Translations under genes and position numbers: made by a program | Shown here: piece after piece, positions 25,559-33,459 of the stretch | Numbering within the stretch: the first letter of the stretch is position 1 | How the letters are laid out: every line of letters begins with the position of its first letter | From: Planctomycetota bacterium | GTDB taxonomy: Bacteria; Planctomycetota; Phycisphaerae; Phycisphaerales; UBA1924 | DNA: 64,000 nucleotides | Assembly (NCBI GenBank): GCA_024276195.1 | Contig: JAJRXR010000054.1 | Span: 1-64,000 of the forward strand | Direction: 5' to 3' | The notes under the pieces: model-generated | The model's database searches: none | Told to the model about the DNA's origin: nothing | What the model saw: only the letters and a program-made list of their open reading frames with translations

Positions 25559-27142
25559 ATGCGATGGTTGGTCTGTGTGTTGTGCTGGGCAGTGATGGCG
25601 TTCGGGGCGTGCGCGCGCGCCCAGACGGTTGATGAGCGGGGTTGGACGGAGCTGAGCCCGGGCCAGGACACGCGGCGCGTGTACGTCTCGAGCTCGGACG
25701 GCAGTGACACCAACTCGGGCCTGTTCCCGGACCGGGCCAAGCGGACGCTCGCGGGCGGGCGGGCGCTGGTGCGTGACGGGATGGCGGACCAGCTTTTGCT
25801 GCGGCGCGGAGATGTGTGGGAGGAGGCGCTGCGGGGGTGGAGCAAGAGCGGGTCAGGCCCGGGCGAGGCGATGGTGATATCGAGTTATGGGCGCTCGGAC
25901 GAGCGCCCGGTTGTGCGCTCGGTCGATGGGCACGCGTTCTCGCGGGATGAGAGCGCCGGCGGCGATGTCTCGCACCTGGCGATCATCGGGATCCGGTTCC
26001 AGACGCGCTCGGGCGAGGGCGGGGCGAGCGGGTTCTGGTGGCTCGGGGCGGGGTCGGATCTGCTGATCGAGGACTGCGTGTTCGAGGGGGGCGCCAACGG
26101 GATTGTGCTGCAGAAGCGGGGCGGGCGCTTGCGCGATGTGCGCGTGCGCCGGTCGGTGGTTGTTGATATCGGGGCGCGGTTCGGGCACTCGCAGGGGCTG
26201 TACGCGTGGGGGGTGGACGGGCTGCTGATCGAGGGGTGTGTGTTTGACGGCGGGTCGGCGCCCGCGGACCCGCTGCGCCGCCAGATCCATGTCGGGTCTG
26301 ACAACTCGGGCGTAATGATCCGGGGGAACCTGATTGCGCGTTCGCCGGGCGATGGGGTGCTGCTGGCGAGCGGCGGGGTGATCGAGGGCAACGTGTTTGT
26401 GCGCTGCCCCCGGGCGGTGACGCTCGGCGGCGGGGCGTATGACCCGCTGACGCACACACGCGGCATCACGGGCGAAGTCCGCAGGAATGTTGTGCTCGAC
26501 TGCGACGAGGGGATTGTGGTTTCGAACATCGGCCAGCGCGGCGCTGTGATCGAGGGCAACACGCTTGTGCGCACGGGCGGCGTCGCCCTGAGCCTGGGCG
26601 CGGCGGTGGGAATCGCACAGCCGGCGCCCCCGGGCGTTGGGGTCCAGAGCGTGCTTGTCCGGCGGAACGTTGTGTACTCCTTCGGGGTCGGGGTGCGGAT
26701 CACCCCGCCCCGACCCGGGGGGGTGGCGCTCGGGCACCGGGTCGAGGCGAACCAGCTTGTGGGCGCAGGTGTTGAAGACTCGGCGTTGATCGAGCTGGGC
26801 AGCGGGGCTCGCGGGCAGGTCGTGTTCAGCGCCAACGTCTACAGCGCCGCACCGGGCGGGCTCATGCTGATCGATGGCGAGCGGGTCGGGCTGCGCGCCT
26901 GGTCGCGCTGGAGCGGGGAGGCGGACGCGCTCGGCGCTGTGCCCACGTACGTCGAGCCCGGGCGGAGCCTGGCGACATACAACGCGAGCCTGGGCGGGGG
27001 GGGAACGGTCGAGGCGTTGTTGAGCGCCGCCCGGAGCCAGTCACGCCTGCGCTGGGACGAGGGGTACACCGGTGCGGCGGTCGGCGCCTACATCCGCGAG
27101 GGATTTCGGATCGCGCCCGAGGGGAGCGCTTACGCGCCCTAA
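25559..27142 (+). CDS. secreted right-handed parallel beta-helix protein
   Basis: 527 residues from the ATG at 25559, with a signal peptide (MRWLVCVLCWAVMAFGACARAQ). Then RRVYVSSSDGSDTNSGLFPDRAKRTLAGG is the entry strand seen in secreted beta-helix/polysaccharide-lyase-like proteins, followed by many PbH1 turns (DLLIEDCVFEGGANGIVL, GLLIEGCVFDGG, GVMIRGNLIARSPGDGVLL, GVIEGNVFVRC, AVIEGNTLVRTGGVAL, SVLVRRNVVYSFGVGVRI). The fold is used by carbohydrate lyases, epimerases and surface adhesins; no catalytic residues can be picked. Its stop overlaps the convergent rfbB stop by 2 bp. Confidence 0.82.
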   Translation: MRWLVCVLCWAVMAFGACARAQTVDERGWTELSPGQDTRRVYVSSSDGSDTNSGLFPDRAKRTLAGGRALVRDGMADQLLLRRGDVWEEALRGWSKSGSGPGEAMVISSYGRSDERPVVRSVDGHAFSRDESAGGDVSHLAIIGIRFQTRSGEGGASGFWWLGAGSDLLIEDCVFEGGANGIVLQKRGGRLRDVRVRRSVVVDIGARFGHSQGLYAWGVDGLLIEGCVFDGGSAPADPLRRQIHVGSDNSGVMIRGNLIARSPGDGVLLASGGVIEGNVFVRCPRAVTLGGGAYDPLTHTRGITGEVRRNVVLDCDEGIVVSNIGQRGAVIEGNTLVRTGGVALSLGAAVGIAQPAPPGVGVQSVLVRRNVVYSFGVGVRITPPRPGGVALGHRVEANQLVGAGVEDSALIELGSGARGQVVFSANVYSAAPGGLMLIDGERVGLRAWSRWSGEADALGAVPTYVEPGRSLATYNASLGGGGTVEALLSAARSQSRLRWDEGYTGAAVGAYIREGFRIAPEGSAYAP

Positions 27143-28137
27143 GACGGGGCGGCGGCGCGCTCGAGCCAGCCGGGGTTGGCGAGGTACCACTCAACGGTAT
27201 GCTCGAGGGCGCCGGGCCAGTCCGAGCGCGTCGGCTCCCAGGCGCACTCGCGGCGGAGCTTGCTCGCGTTGACGGCGTAGCGCCGGTCGTGCCCCGGGCG
27301 CTCGGCGACGTGCTCGATGAGTGATTCGCCCTTGCCCAGAGCTTGCAGCAGCGCGTGCGTCAGGTCCAGGTTGGAGATTTCGTTGGAGGCCGAGACGTTG
27401 TAGACCCCGCCCGGGGGGGCGCGGTCGATCAGGGCGAGCAGGGCGGAGCAGGTGTCGTCAACGTGGATCCAGTCGCGGACGTGGAGGCCGTCGCCGTAGA
27501 GGGGGACGGGCTTGTTCCGAAGAAGATTGGCGATAAAGCGGGGGATGAGTTTTTCGGGGTGCTGGCGCGGGCCGAGGTTGTTGGCGCACCGGGCGATGAC
27601 GACGTCTTGCCCGAAGGTTTCGTGCGAGGCTTGGGCGAGCAGGTCGGCGCTCGCCTTGCTCGCGGCGTAGGGCGAACGCGGGCGGAGGGGGTCGGTCTCG
27701 GCGAAGCTCAGCTCGGGGCGGTCGAGGGGGAGATGGCCGTAGACCTCGTCGGTGGAGACATAGACGAAGCGGCGCTGGCCCGGGCAGAGGCGGGCGAGGT
27801 CGAGCAGGATCTGCGTGCCGAGGATGTTGGTGCTGATGAAGGGCTGCGGGTCGGCGATGGAGCGGTCCACGCAGCTCTCGGCGGCGAGGTGCAGCACGAC
27901 GCTGGCGCGTTCCATGTGCGGGTGGACCGCCTGCGCGTCGCGGATGTCGGCGTGGACGAACTGGTAGCGTGGGTTGGCGGCGAGGCCAGCGATGTTGTCG
28001 GGGTTGCCGGCGTAGGTCAGCGCGTCGAGGTTGATGACGCTCACGTCCGGGCGGGTCGCGAGTATGTGGCGGATGAGGTTGGAGGCGATGAAGCCGGCCC
28101 CGCCGGTGACAAGCCAGGTGTGGGTTGCGTCGCTCAT
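27139..28137 (-). CDS. rfbB: dTDP-glucose 4,6-dehydratase-like SDR
   Basis: 332 residues from the ATG at 28135-28137 (the frame is open further but only as an artefact). An extended short-chain dehydratase: WLVTGGAGFIASNLIRHIL (8-26; Ala replaces the usual Gly in GFIGSN), ADIRDAQAV, LHLAAESCVDRSI, the catalytic TDEVYG (~124-129) and YAASKASAD (~153), then CANNLGPRQHPEKLIP. The order matches RmlB, which makes dTDP-4-keto-6-deoxyglucose; other NDP-sugar dehydratases or epimerases cannot be excluded. It overlaps the nucleotidyltransferase gene by 4 bp (ATGA) and ends with TAG. Confidence 0.9.
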   Translation of the reverse strand: MSDATHTWLVTGGAGFIASNLIRHILATRPDVSVINLDALTYAGNPDNIAGLAANPRYQFVHADIRDAQAVHPHMERASVVLHLAAESCVDRSIADPQPFISTNILGTQILLDLARLCPGQRRFVYVSTDEVYGHLPLDRPELSFAETDPLRPRSPYAASKASADLLAQASHETFGQDVVIARCANNLGPRQHPEKLIPRFIANLLRNKPVPLYGDGLHVRDWIHVDDTCSALLALIDRAPPGGVYNVSASNEISNLDLTHALLQALGKGESLIEHVAERPGHDRRYAVNASKLRRECAWEPTRSDWPGALEHTVEWYLANPGWLERAAAPS

Positions 28138-28871
28138 GGGCGGCGATCCGCGCCCGTGAGGAGGCGGTGGGCTTGTTCGAGGCTCTCGGGTGTGCCCGCG
28201 TCGATCCACCAGCCTTCGAGCAGCTCGTGGCGCAGGCTCCCCCGGCGGAGGTACTCGCGGTTGACGCCGGTGATCTCGAGTTCGCCCCGACCAGACGGGC
28301 GAAGATCGTGGCAGATGTCGAAGACCTGGTTGTCGTAGAAGTAGACGCCGATGACGCACATGCGGCTGGGCGGGTTGGTTGGTTTTTCGATGATGTCGGT
28401 GAGTGCGCCGGCGGGATCGTCGCCGCGAAAGCGGGTGACGGCGAAGCGCTCGGGCTCGTCGGTCTCGGTGAGCAGGATCGCGGCGCCGGTCGGGTCGGCG
28501 CGGAAGCGGTCGGCGATCGGGAGGATCGAACGCTCGAGGAGGTTGTCGCCCAGGATGACACACAGCGGACCGCCCGCGGCGAAGGACTCGGCGCACGCGA
28601 GGGCGTCGGCGATGCCGGCGGGATTCGCCTGCTCAGCGAGGGAGAGCGCAGCACGCTGGGCGAGGGGGGTTGCGCGGAGGTAATCGCGCATGGCGTCGGC
28701 GTGGGCGCCGGCGGTGACGACGAGGATGTCGGTGATCCCGGCGTCGATGAGCGTGCTGATCGGGTGGTCGATCATGGGACGCCCGCCGATGGGCAGCAGG
28801 TGCTTGTTGGCGCCGTGCGTGAGGGCGCGGAGGCGCTGGGCGCGCCCGCCGGCGAGGACGACGCCCTTCAC
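28134..28871 (-). CDS. rfbA: glucose-1-phosphate thymidylyltransferase-like nucleotidyltransferase
   Basis: The 245-residue protein starts MKGVVLAGGRAQRLRALTHGANKHLLPIGGRPMIDHPI, the signature of RmlA-type sugar nucleotidyltransferases (GxGxRL variant plus PxxxKxxLPxxxxP-like). Other features are LVVTAGAHAD, CVILGDNLLE (metal-binding Asp), DIIEKPTNPPSRMCVIGVYFYDN and WWIDAGTPESLEQAH. It would make dTDP-glucose for the adjacent dehydratase. It overlaps both neighbours by 4 bp, so the three genes form a coupled GT2-rfbA-rfbB cassette. Confidence 0.9.
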   Translation of the reverse strand: MKGVVLAGGRAQRLRALTHGANKHLLPIGGRPMIDHPISTLIDAGITDILVVTAGAHADAMRDYLRATPLAQRAALSLAEQANPAGIADALACAESFAAGGPLCVILGDNLLERSILPIADRFRADPTGAAILLTETDEPERFAVTRFRGDDPAGALTDIIEKPTNPPSRMCVIGVYFYDNQVFDICHDLRPSGRGELEITGVNREYLRRGSLRHELLEGWWIDAGTPESLEQAHRLLTGADRRP

Positions 28872-29764
28872 GCGGTCACCGGGTGTTGATCTGGAACGGG
28901 GGGCGTGGGGGCGAGGTCGATGACGCGCGGCTCGGGCTGGGCGGCGGGGTGGTCCAGACCCAGGATGGCGCGCAAGGTGCAGGGCTCTTCCAGACGGGCG
29001 GCGTTGGGTGAGGCGTTCCAGGCGTTCGGGGCGCGGGTGTCGTGGTGCTGATGGAAGGCGAGGATGGTGCGCACAGCAACGACGGGTCTGACGCCGACCA
29101 TGTAGAGGCGGCGTCCGAGGTCGTCGTCCTCCTGGCCCCAGCCCTCGAAGGACTCGTCGAAGCCGTTGACGGTGACGAAGTCACGCAAGCGGACGCTGAA
29201 GTTGGCGCTGACGAGCTTGGGCTTGTGGAGCTTCATGAGGCCCACGCGTCGGAGCAGGGCGTGGCGCCGGTAGCGCGCGTGCCGGCGGTTGATCGAGGCG
29301 AGCTGGTCGGGCGCCGGGGCGACCGGGTAGCGCCCGGCGCGGAGGGCGCTCTCGTCGAAGGCGAGGGTCTGTTGCTCGGTGAGGTTGATGCGTCCGGCGT
29401 GGACGAGGGCGCGCCCCGTGCCCATCGACAGGTGTCGGGCGACGAGGTCGGGCGCGGGGACGCAGTCGCCGTCGAGAAATATGAGGCGCGCGTCGTCGCC
29501 CGGGGCGCGGTCGAGCAGCGCACGGACGGCGTTGTTGCGGGCTTGGCCCGAGCGGGAGCGCCTCTGGCTCGGTCGCATGACCAGACGGATCGGCAGGGCG
29601 AACTCGTCGCACGCGGCGCTCGCCTCGCGCTCGATGTCGGGGTCGTCGCTGTCGCAGCTGAGCGTGACCGAATCCGGAGCGCGGGTCTGGCAGGAGAGCG
29701 CCAGGAACGTGCGCCTGAGGCGCTCGGGGGTGTGCGTGATGACGACGGCGTGGGCCTCGGGCAT
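28868..29764 (-). CDS. glycosyltransferase family 2 (galactosyltransferase-like)
   Basis: 298 residues from the ATG at 29762-29764. GT-A fold: VVITHTPERLRRTFLALSCQT (1-25), the metal-binding DxD in LIFLDGDCVPAPDLV (~98), and the C-terminal galactosyltransferase-like FVTVNGFDESFEGWGQEDDDLGRRLYMVG (~215-243), whose ED pair is the presumed base region. It most likely adds a sugar to a surface glycan, using dTDP-sugars from the two downstream genes. It is the first gene in the coupled cassette (4-bp overlap with rfbA). Confidence 0.85.
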   Translation of the reverse strand: MPEAHAVVITHTPERLRRTFLALSCQTRAPDSVTLSCDSDDPDIEREASAACDEFALPIRLVMRPSQRRSRSGQARNNAVRALLDRAPGDDARLIFLDGDCVPAPDLVARHLSMGTGRALVHAGRINLTEQQTLAFDESALRAGRYPVAPAPDQLASINRRHARYRRHALLRRVGLMKLHKPKLVSANFSVRLRDFVTVNGFDESFEGWGQEDDDLGRRLYMVGVRPVVAVRTILAFHQHHDTRAPNAWNASPNAARLEEPCTLRAILGLDHPAAQPEPRVIDLAPTPPVPDQHPVTA

Positions 29765-29788
29765 ACGACGGGATTGTATGGCGGGGCG

Positions 29789-29855
29789 ATGGGAAGACGG
29801 GCTGGAAGCCCGTGCCACCGGGAGTTTGAGACAGGCGGGACGCCTGCCCCACCGG
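29789..29855. repeat. pair of short palindromes (GFQPV/GTPVPR-type dispersed repeat)
   Basis: ACGGGCT-GGA-AGCCCGT (29797-29813) followed by GCCACCGGGAG, then CAGGCG-GGA-CGCCTG (29832-29846). The first is of the same class as the palindromes inside the DinG-like gene (44525-44551 and 45771-45799) and at 50332-50360. It fills the 97-bp gap between the GT2 and FkbM genes. Confidence 0.75.
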
Positions 29856-29861
29856 ATTCAG

Positions 29862-30755
29862 CTAGCCGGCGGTGGTCGGGGTGGCGGTGTGCTGGCTGAT
29901 CTGGTGGGCTCGGGCGATGAGGTCGGTGTCGTCCTTGTGGATCAGGAGGCGGTTGTAGGAGAGCCAGCAGACGTGGACGTAGGCGCGGGCGGTGAGGTGG
30001 TTGAGGATGTCGGTGTTCGAGCCCAGGGTATGGTCTTCGATGAGGATGGCGCGGGGTTTGAAGCGTTCGAGGTCGAAGCCATCAAGCAATGCCAGCTCGC
30101 CGCCCTCGACGTCGATGACGACAACATCGATGTTCCCGGTGTGCTCGGCCAGGAGGTCGTCCATGGTGGTGATGGGGACCTCGACGTGTTCGACGTTGGT
30201 CTTGGGGGGGCGTTTGGAGAAGCCTCGGGCGCCGGGGTCTTCGAGATAGCTCGATGCGTCGTACCCGTCGGAGCCGTCGCCGAGGATGTGGGTGAACCTG
30301 GCGACGCCGGTGGAGCCCTTGCGCGAGAGGGCGAAGTTGACGACGCGCGAGCCGGGTCTGCAGGCCTGGGCCTTGGCGTGTAGAGAGGGGACGGGCTCGA
30401 TGAGCAGGCCCGACCAGCCCTGGGATTCGAGGGCGTAGGTGACGGCGAAGGTGGAGCCGTCGTAGGCGCCGACCTCGATGAAAAAGCCCTCGGGCTGACC
30501 ATCAAAGAGCGCATCGAGGAGGATGTCCTCGCCGAACTGCGAGCGGAACTCGACGGGCATGCGCGGCTCGGTGTTTCGCTCAGCGAGGCGGCGCTGGGCG
30601 CTGGCGACGTACAGCGGCTTGATCGCGTGGAGCAGCTCCATCTCGCGGCGCTCGCTCCGGGCGAGGCGTCGGCGCAGGCGTTTGTGGCGTTTGTCGGTCG
30701 CGAGGTACAACGCCACGAGGGCGCCTGCCAGAAGGATCACGAGGGTCAGCGTCAT
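29862..30755 (-). CDS. membrane-anchored FkbM-family methyltransferase
   Basis: 297 residues from the ATG at 30753-30755. One N-terminal helix (MTLTLVILLAGALVALYLATD) is followed by a basic coiled segment. The catalytic domain has FRSQFGEDILLDALF, the SAM motif FFIEVGAYDGSTFAVTYALE (~90-110), LLIEPVPSLH, and VPITTMDDLLAEH...IDVVVIDVEGGELALLDG (~195-225), the FkbM signature. These enzymes O-methylate sugars or polyketides; in this setting modification of a surface polysaccharide is likely. Confidence 0.88.
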   Translation of the reverse strand: MTLTLVILLAGALVALYLATDKRHKRLRRRLARSERREMELLHAIKPLYVASAQRRLAERNTEPRMPVEFRSQFGEDILLDALFDGQPEGFFIEVGAYDGSTFAVTYALESQGWSGLLIEPVPSLHAKAQACRPGSRVVNFALSRKGSTGVARFTHILGDGSDGYDASSYLEDPGARGFSKRPPKTNVEHVEVPITTMDDLLAEHTGNIDVVVIDVEGGELALLDGFDLERFKPRAILIEDHTLGSNTDILNHLTARAYVHVCWLSYNRLLIHKDDTDLIARAHQISQHTATPTTAG

Positions 30756-30877
30756 GCCTGCTCCGGGTGGAGCCCGCGGCCCAAAGGCGGGCGGGGCGGG
30801 TGGTGGGGTGGTGGGGGGGTGGGGGGGGCAGGATACGCCGATGGGTTCATCGGCGCCCCACGTGGAAGATTCGGTTT

Positions 30878-31261
30878 TTACGGGGCTTCGCTGAGGTAGC
30901 GCGAGGCGCGCCCGACGCGGGCGCTGAGATCCTCGATCGCGCGGCCAACCATCCGGCGGACCGCGTCGTCGGTCTTGCCCATCTCGCTCGCGATCTTCGC
31001 GATGGGCTCGCCCCGGAGGTGGACGCGCACGACCAGCTCGCGGTACTCGGGCGGCATCCCGGCGATGCACCCCATCACGGCGCCGACGGCGTCCTGGCGG
31101 CGGAGCGTTTGGCTGGCCGTCGCGCCCCCGGGCAGGCACCGGGCCAGGACGGAGTCGTACCTGGACGCGTTGGCTCTGCCCGCGATCTCGCGGAAGGAGC
31201 GGTGGGCGATCCCAGATATGTCGAACAGTCTCTCACGCCGCCGCCGGGCGGCGTTCGTCAT
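30878..31261 (-). CDS. sigma-70 region 4 (ECF-like) protein, N-terminus missing or unrecognisable
   Basis: 127 residues from the ATG at 31259-31261. The C-terminal half (QDAVGAVMGCIAGMPPEYRELVVRVHLRGEPIAKIASEMGKTDDAVRRMVGRAIEDLSARVG) is a clear sigma region 4 helix-turn-helix of the planctomycete ECF type ('LP.eyRevi.lrhleg.s..EIA..mg.s.gaVr...'). Region 2, needed for core binding and -10 recognition, cannot be found. The frame runs upstream to 31378, but that part lies inside the insertion sequence starting at 31321. The gene may therefore have lost its 5' end, or the remainder acts as an HTH protein. Confidence 0.55.
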   Translation of the reverse strand: MTNAARRRRERLFDISGIAHRSFREIAGRANASRYDSVLARCLPGGATASQTLRRQDAVGAVMGCIAGMPPEYRELVVRVHLRGEPIAKIASEMGKTDDAVRRMVGRAIEDLSARVGRASRYLSEAP

Positions 31262-31320
31262 TCGCGGTAGTGGGGGTCTGTCAGCGGATCGGCCCGGGCG
31301 CCCTCCGATCTCCCCCTCTC

Positions 31321-32291
31321 TGGGGTGGGCCAGGAGTTTGTACGCCCCATTCCCGGTGTCCGATGTGTCCAGAGACACGCGGCATCGAATCGCAATAAAG
31401 TGCGTAGGGCAAAGTGGTTATCGATGTCCGACCTGCGATGACCGGACATCTGTCCAGGGAGGACATCGTCATGACCCCAGAGCGGTCGGTGTGGGCGGTG
31501 GCGGATGGCGTCGCGACCCTGTTCATGTGCGCAGCGACAACGGCACGGAGCCGGATGCTCGAGCACGCCTCGCCGCTGATCCGGCTGCTGGCCCAGCGGG
31601 ACGCCATCTACCACGATGCCTCGCTGCTCGAGCGAGAGCTCTCGATCTTCCAAGCTCAACGCCGTCGCAAGCCGGCCCATCAGCGGCCGCACTACTCGCC
31701 CGCCGAGCGGGCGCAGATCTTGGCGGTGATGACGCTCCGCGGCTGGTCGGCAAAAGAAGCCGGCGCCCGATTCGTCGTGCATCCCAACACGATCCGGAAC
31801 TGGGAGAAGGCGATCGAGGACAAGCTCCGATCCGAGCGTCTGCTCGGCGCCCCGCCGTGGAACCGCTTGCACGATGGGGTCCGGCGCTTGGTGCACGAGA
31901 TCCGGGAGGTATTCCCGGAGCCCGAGTTTGGCACGAGGACGATCGCCAGGCGCCTCCTGCGCGCCGGCGTCGTGATCAGCCGGGCCTCGGTCAGACGCGT
32001 GCTGCAGGAAGAACCGCCAAATCCATCGAAGCAGCACCCGCGCGTGCGCATGTGGCACAATCGATTCCGCCCACATTCGGCCCATGGTACATTGACGCCT
32101 GTAGAAGCGGAACGGGGCGGATCGGCTCTGGAGCGCGTGAACTACCGACACAGAGGAGGTGTTGAGCCGAGAATCAGGCTGCATCGGCGGTGCGTCCGGG
32201 GTGATCCGCAGCTGGCCTATCCGGTCATTCGGGTCTCGGAATGCCGCCTAGATGCCGCCTAGGGCAGCGCACAAACTCTTGGCCCACCCCA
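31321..32291. mobile_element. insertion sequence with 25-bp terminal inverted repeats, internally deleted
   Basis: The left end 31321-31345 begins TGGGGTGGGCCAGGAG, and the right end 32267-32291 is its complement with two mismatches in the 24 bp compared. The ~970-bp unit holds one transposase frame whose DDE core is mostly missing, so the element should not be able to move by itself. No clear target-site duplication is visible. It abuts the sigma region-4 gene on the left and a 288-bp spacer before tRNA-Ser on the right. Confidence 0.8.
31414..32262 (+). pseudogene. DDE (IS3/IS481-like) transposase with internal deletion
   Basis: 282 residues remain in frame. The N-part is intact: a helix-turn-helix (YSPAERAQILAVMTLRGWSAKEAGARFVVHPNTIRNWEKAIEDK) and the HTH_21-like linker VHEIREVFPEPEFGTRTIARRLLRAGVVISRASVRRVLQEEPP. 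The text then jumps from SKQHPRVR directly to MWHNRFRPHSAHGTLTPVEAERG, which in full-length members is near the end ('yN..RPH..lg..tP.e.'). The integrase core with its DDE triad, well over 100 residues, is gone without breaking the frame. The protein should be catalytically dead but could still bind the ends. Confidence 0.8.
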
Positions 32292-32578
32292 AAGGAGGTG
32301 CTGGGAGCGAGTGGCAATCGACCGAGGCGGTGACATCCGATTGAGTGCTGTGGCAACGGCGGGGCTGCGAGCCTTGCTGTTATCTTGCTACCCATCGAGC
32401 TCGCCCGCTACTCTGCTCAAAATGCCACGAGAGACACTCGCCCATTTCGGGCCAGTCTCGGCGCGAATCGCGGTTCAACTCTGATGCCGGAGACTCCGCG
32501 GAATCGCGGAAATCCCCAAGAAACACGGCGGATGCGCCCAGTGTCAGTGGACATCCGCCGGCATACGTCGTCAGAAAG
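32292..32578. other. 288-bp gap between IS and tRNA-Ser, no gene recognised
   Basis: Frames here are short. One (plus strand, 32385-32684) reads into the antisense of the tRNA and yields the peptide 'GEGGIRTPEG', a well-known spurious product. I searched the minus strand for the missing sigma region 2 and did not find it. Confidence 0.5.
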
Positions 32579-32665
32579 CGGAGAGGGGGGGATTCGAACC
32601 CCCGAGGGGCGTAAACCCCCACACGAATTCCAATCGTGCGCCTTCAGCCGCTCAGCCACCTCTCC
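32579..32665 (-). tRNA. tRNA-Ser (anticodon GGA)
   Basis: An 87-nt class II tRNA read on the minus strand: acceptor GGAGAGG/CCTCTCC, D-arm with GGCTGAGCGGCTGAA, anticodon stem CACGA/TCGTG with loop TTGGAAT (GGA), a long variable arm (GGGGGTTTACGCCCCTC region) and T-arm GGGGG-TTCGAAT-CCCCC. The discriminator is G, as expected for serine. No CCA is encoded. Confidence 0.95.
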
Positions 32666-32718
32666 GGCAAGGGCGGGAGTTTAGCCCCGCATCCGTGCTC
32701 AGGATGATCCAAGATGGC

Positions 32719-33459
32719 TCATGGATCATCGCCCGCCCAGGCCGGCTCCGCGTTCTTGTCGATCAGGCGGACCCAGAGCCAGTCCAGCAGGCGCACGCCC
32801 CTCGATGATCGGACGACCCAGGACGCAACGAGCAGCCCGACCCCGCCCCCGATGAGCACGTCCGACGGGTAGTGCGCCCCGAACAACACGCGGCACCCCC
32901 CGACCAGCAACGCCAGACCCACCGCGATCGGGCGGATCTTCGGGTACAGAACGCTGAGAAACACACTCATCACCACGGCGTACGCCGTGTGACTCGACGG
33001 CATCGACCAGAGATCGCTCGAAATCCCCGAGCCGACCTCCCAGGCATGGCGGAGCCCGACCTCGTCGTTGATGGGATACACGCCCAGGGGGCCGAGGATT
33101 TCGCCCGGGTCGTCGAACTTGGGTCTGGGGCGTCCGATGAGCAGCTTCATCGGCATGACAACCAGAGCGGTCGCGCCCAGGGCCAGGGCGTAGTCGAGCA
33201 GGCGCCGTCGCCTGGGCGGGTCGAGCGTCCAGATCAGCAGGATGACAAGGAGGATGGCCCCGCCCTGCCCGTACTGCTGGAAGGCCTCGAGCTCACGCCG
33301 GAGGTCGCCGCCAAGGTTGATTGAGCGGGCCGCGTCGCTGATGGGTCCGTCCCAGACAAAGACGCCGACGCCGAGCGCGATGAAGGCGACGCCCCACCAG
33401 GGCGCCCTGCTTGGGCGGGGGGTAGAGTCGATCCGTGATGACGATGCGGGATCGGGCAT
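32719..33459 (-). CDS. PAP2-family phosphatase (membrane)
   Basis: 246 residues, about six helices. The three phosphatase motifs are present: KLLIGRPRP (KxxxxxxRP, ~104-112), MPSSHTAYAV (PSGH-type with Ser-Ser-His, ~153-162) and RVLFGAHYPSDVLIGG (SRxxxxxHxxxD-like, ~190-205). Such enzymes remove phosphate from undecaprenyl pyrophosphate, phosphatidic acid or phosphatidylglycerophosphate. The start codon (33457-33459) overlaps the divergent start of the next gene (33458-33460), so at least one true start may lie further in. Confidence 0.9.
   Translation of the reverse strand: MPDPASSSRIDSTPRPSRAPWWGVAFIALGVGVFVWDGPISDAARSINLGGDLRRELEAFQQYGQGGAILLVILLIWTLDPPRRRRLLDYALALGATALVVMPMKLLIGRPRPKFDDPGEILGPLGVYPINDEVGLRHAWEVGSGISSDLWSMPSSHTAYAVVMSVFLSVLYPKIRPIAVGLALLVGGCRVLFGAHYPSDVLIGGGVGLLVASWVVRSSRGVRLLDWLWVRLIDKNAEPAWAGDDP

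Noticed and set aside
31310-32300. Target-site duplication of the insertion sequence
   Set aside because: The flanks CCCCTCTC and AAGGAGGT do not match, so no duplication can be claimed.
32385-32684. A plus-strand frame with the peptide GEGGIRTPEG
   Set aside because: It is the antisense of tRNA-Ser; this peptide is a known recurring misannotation.
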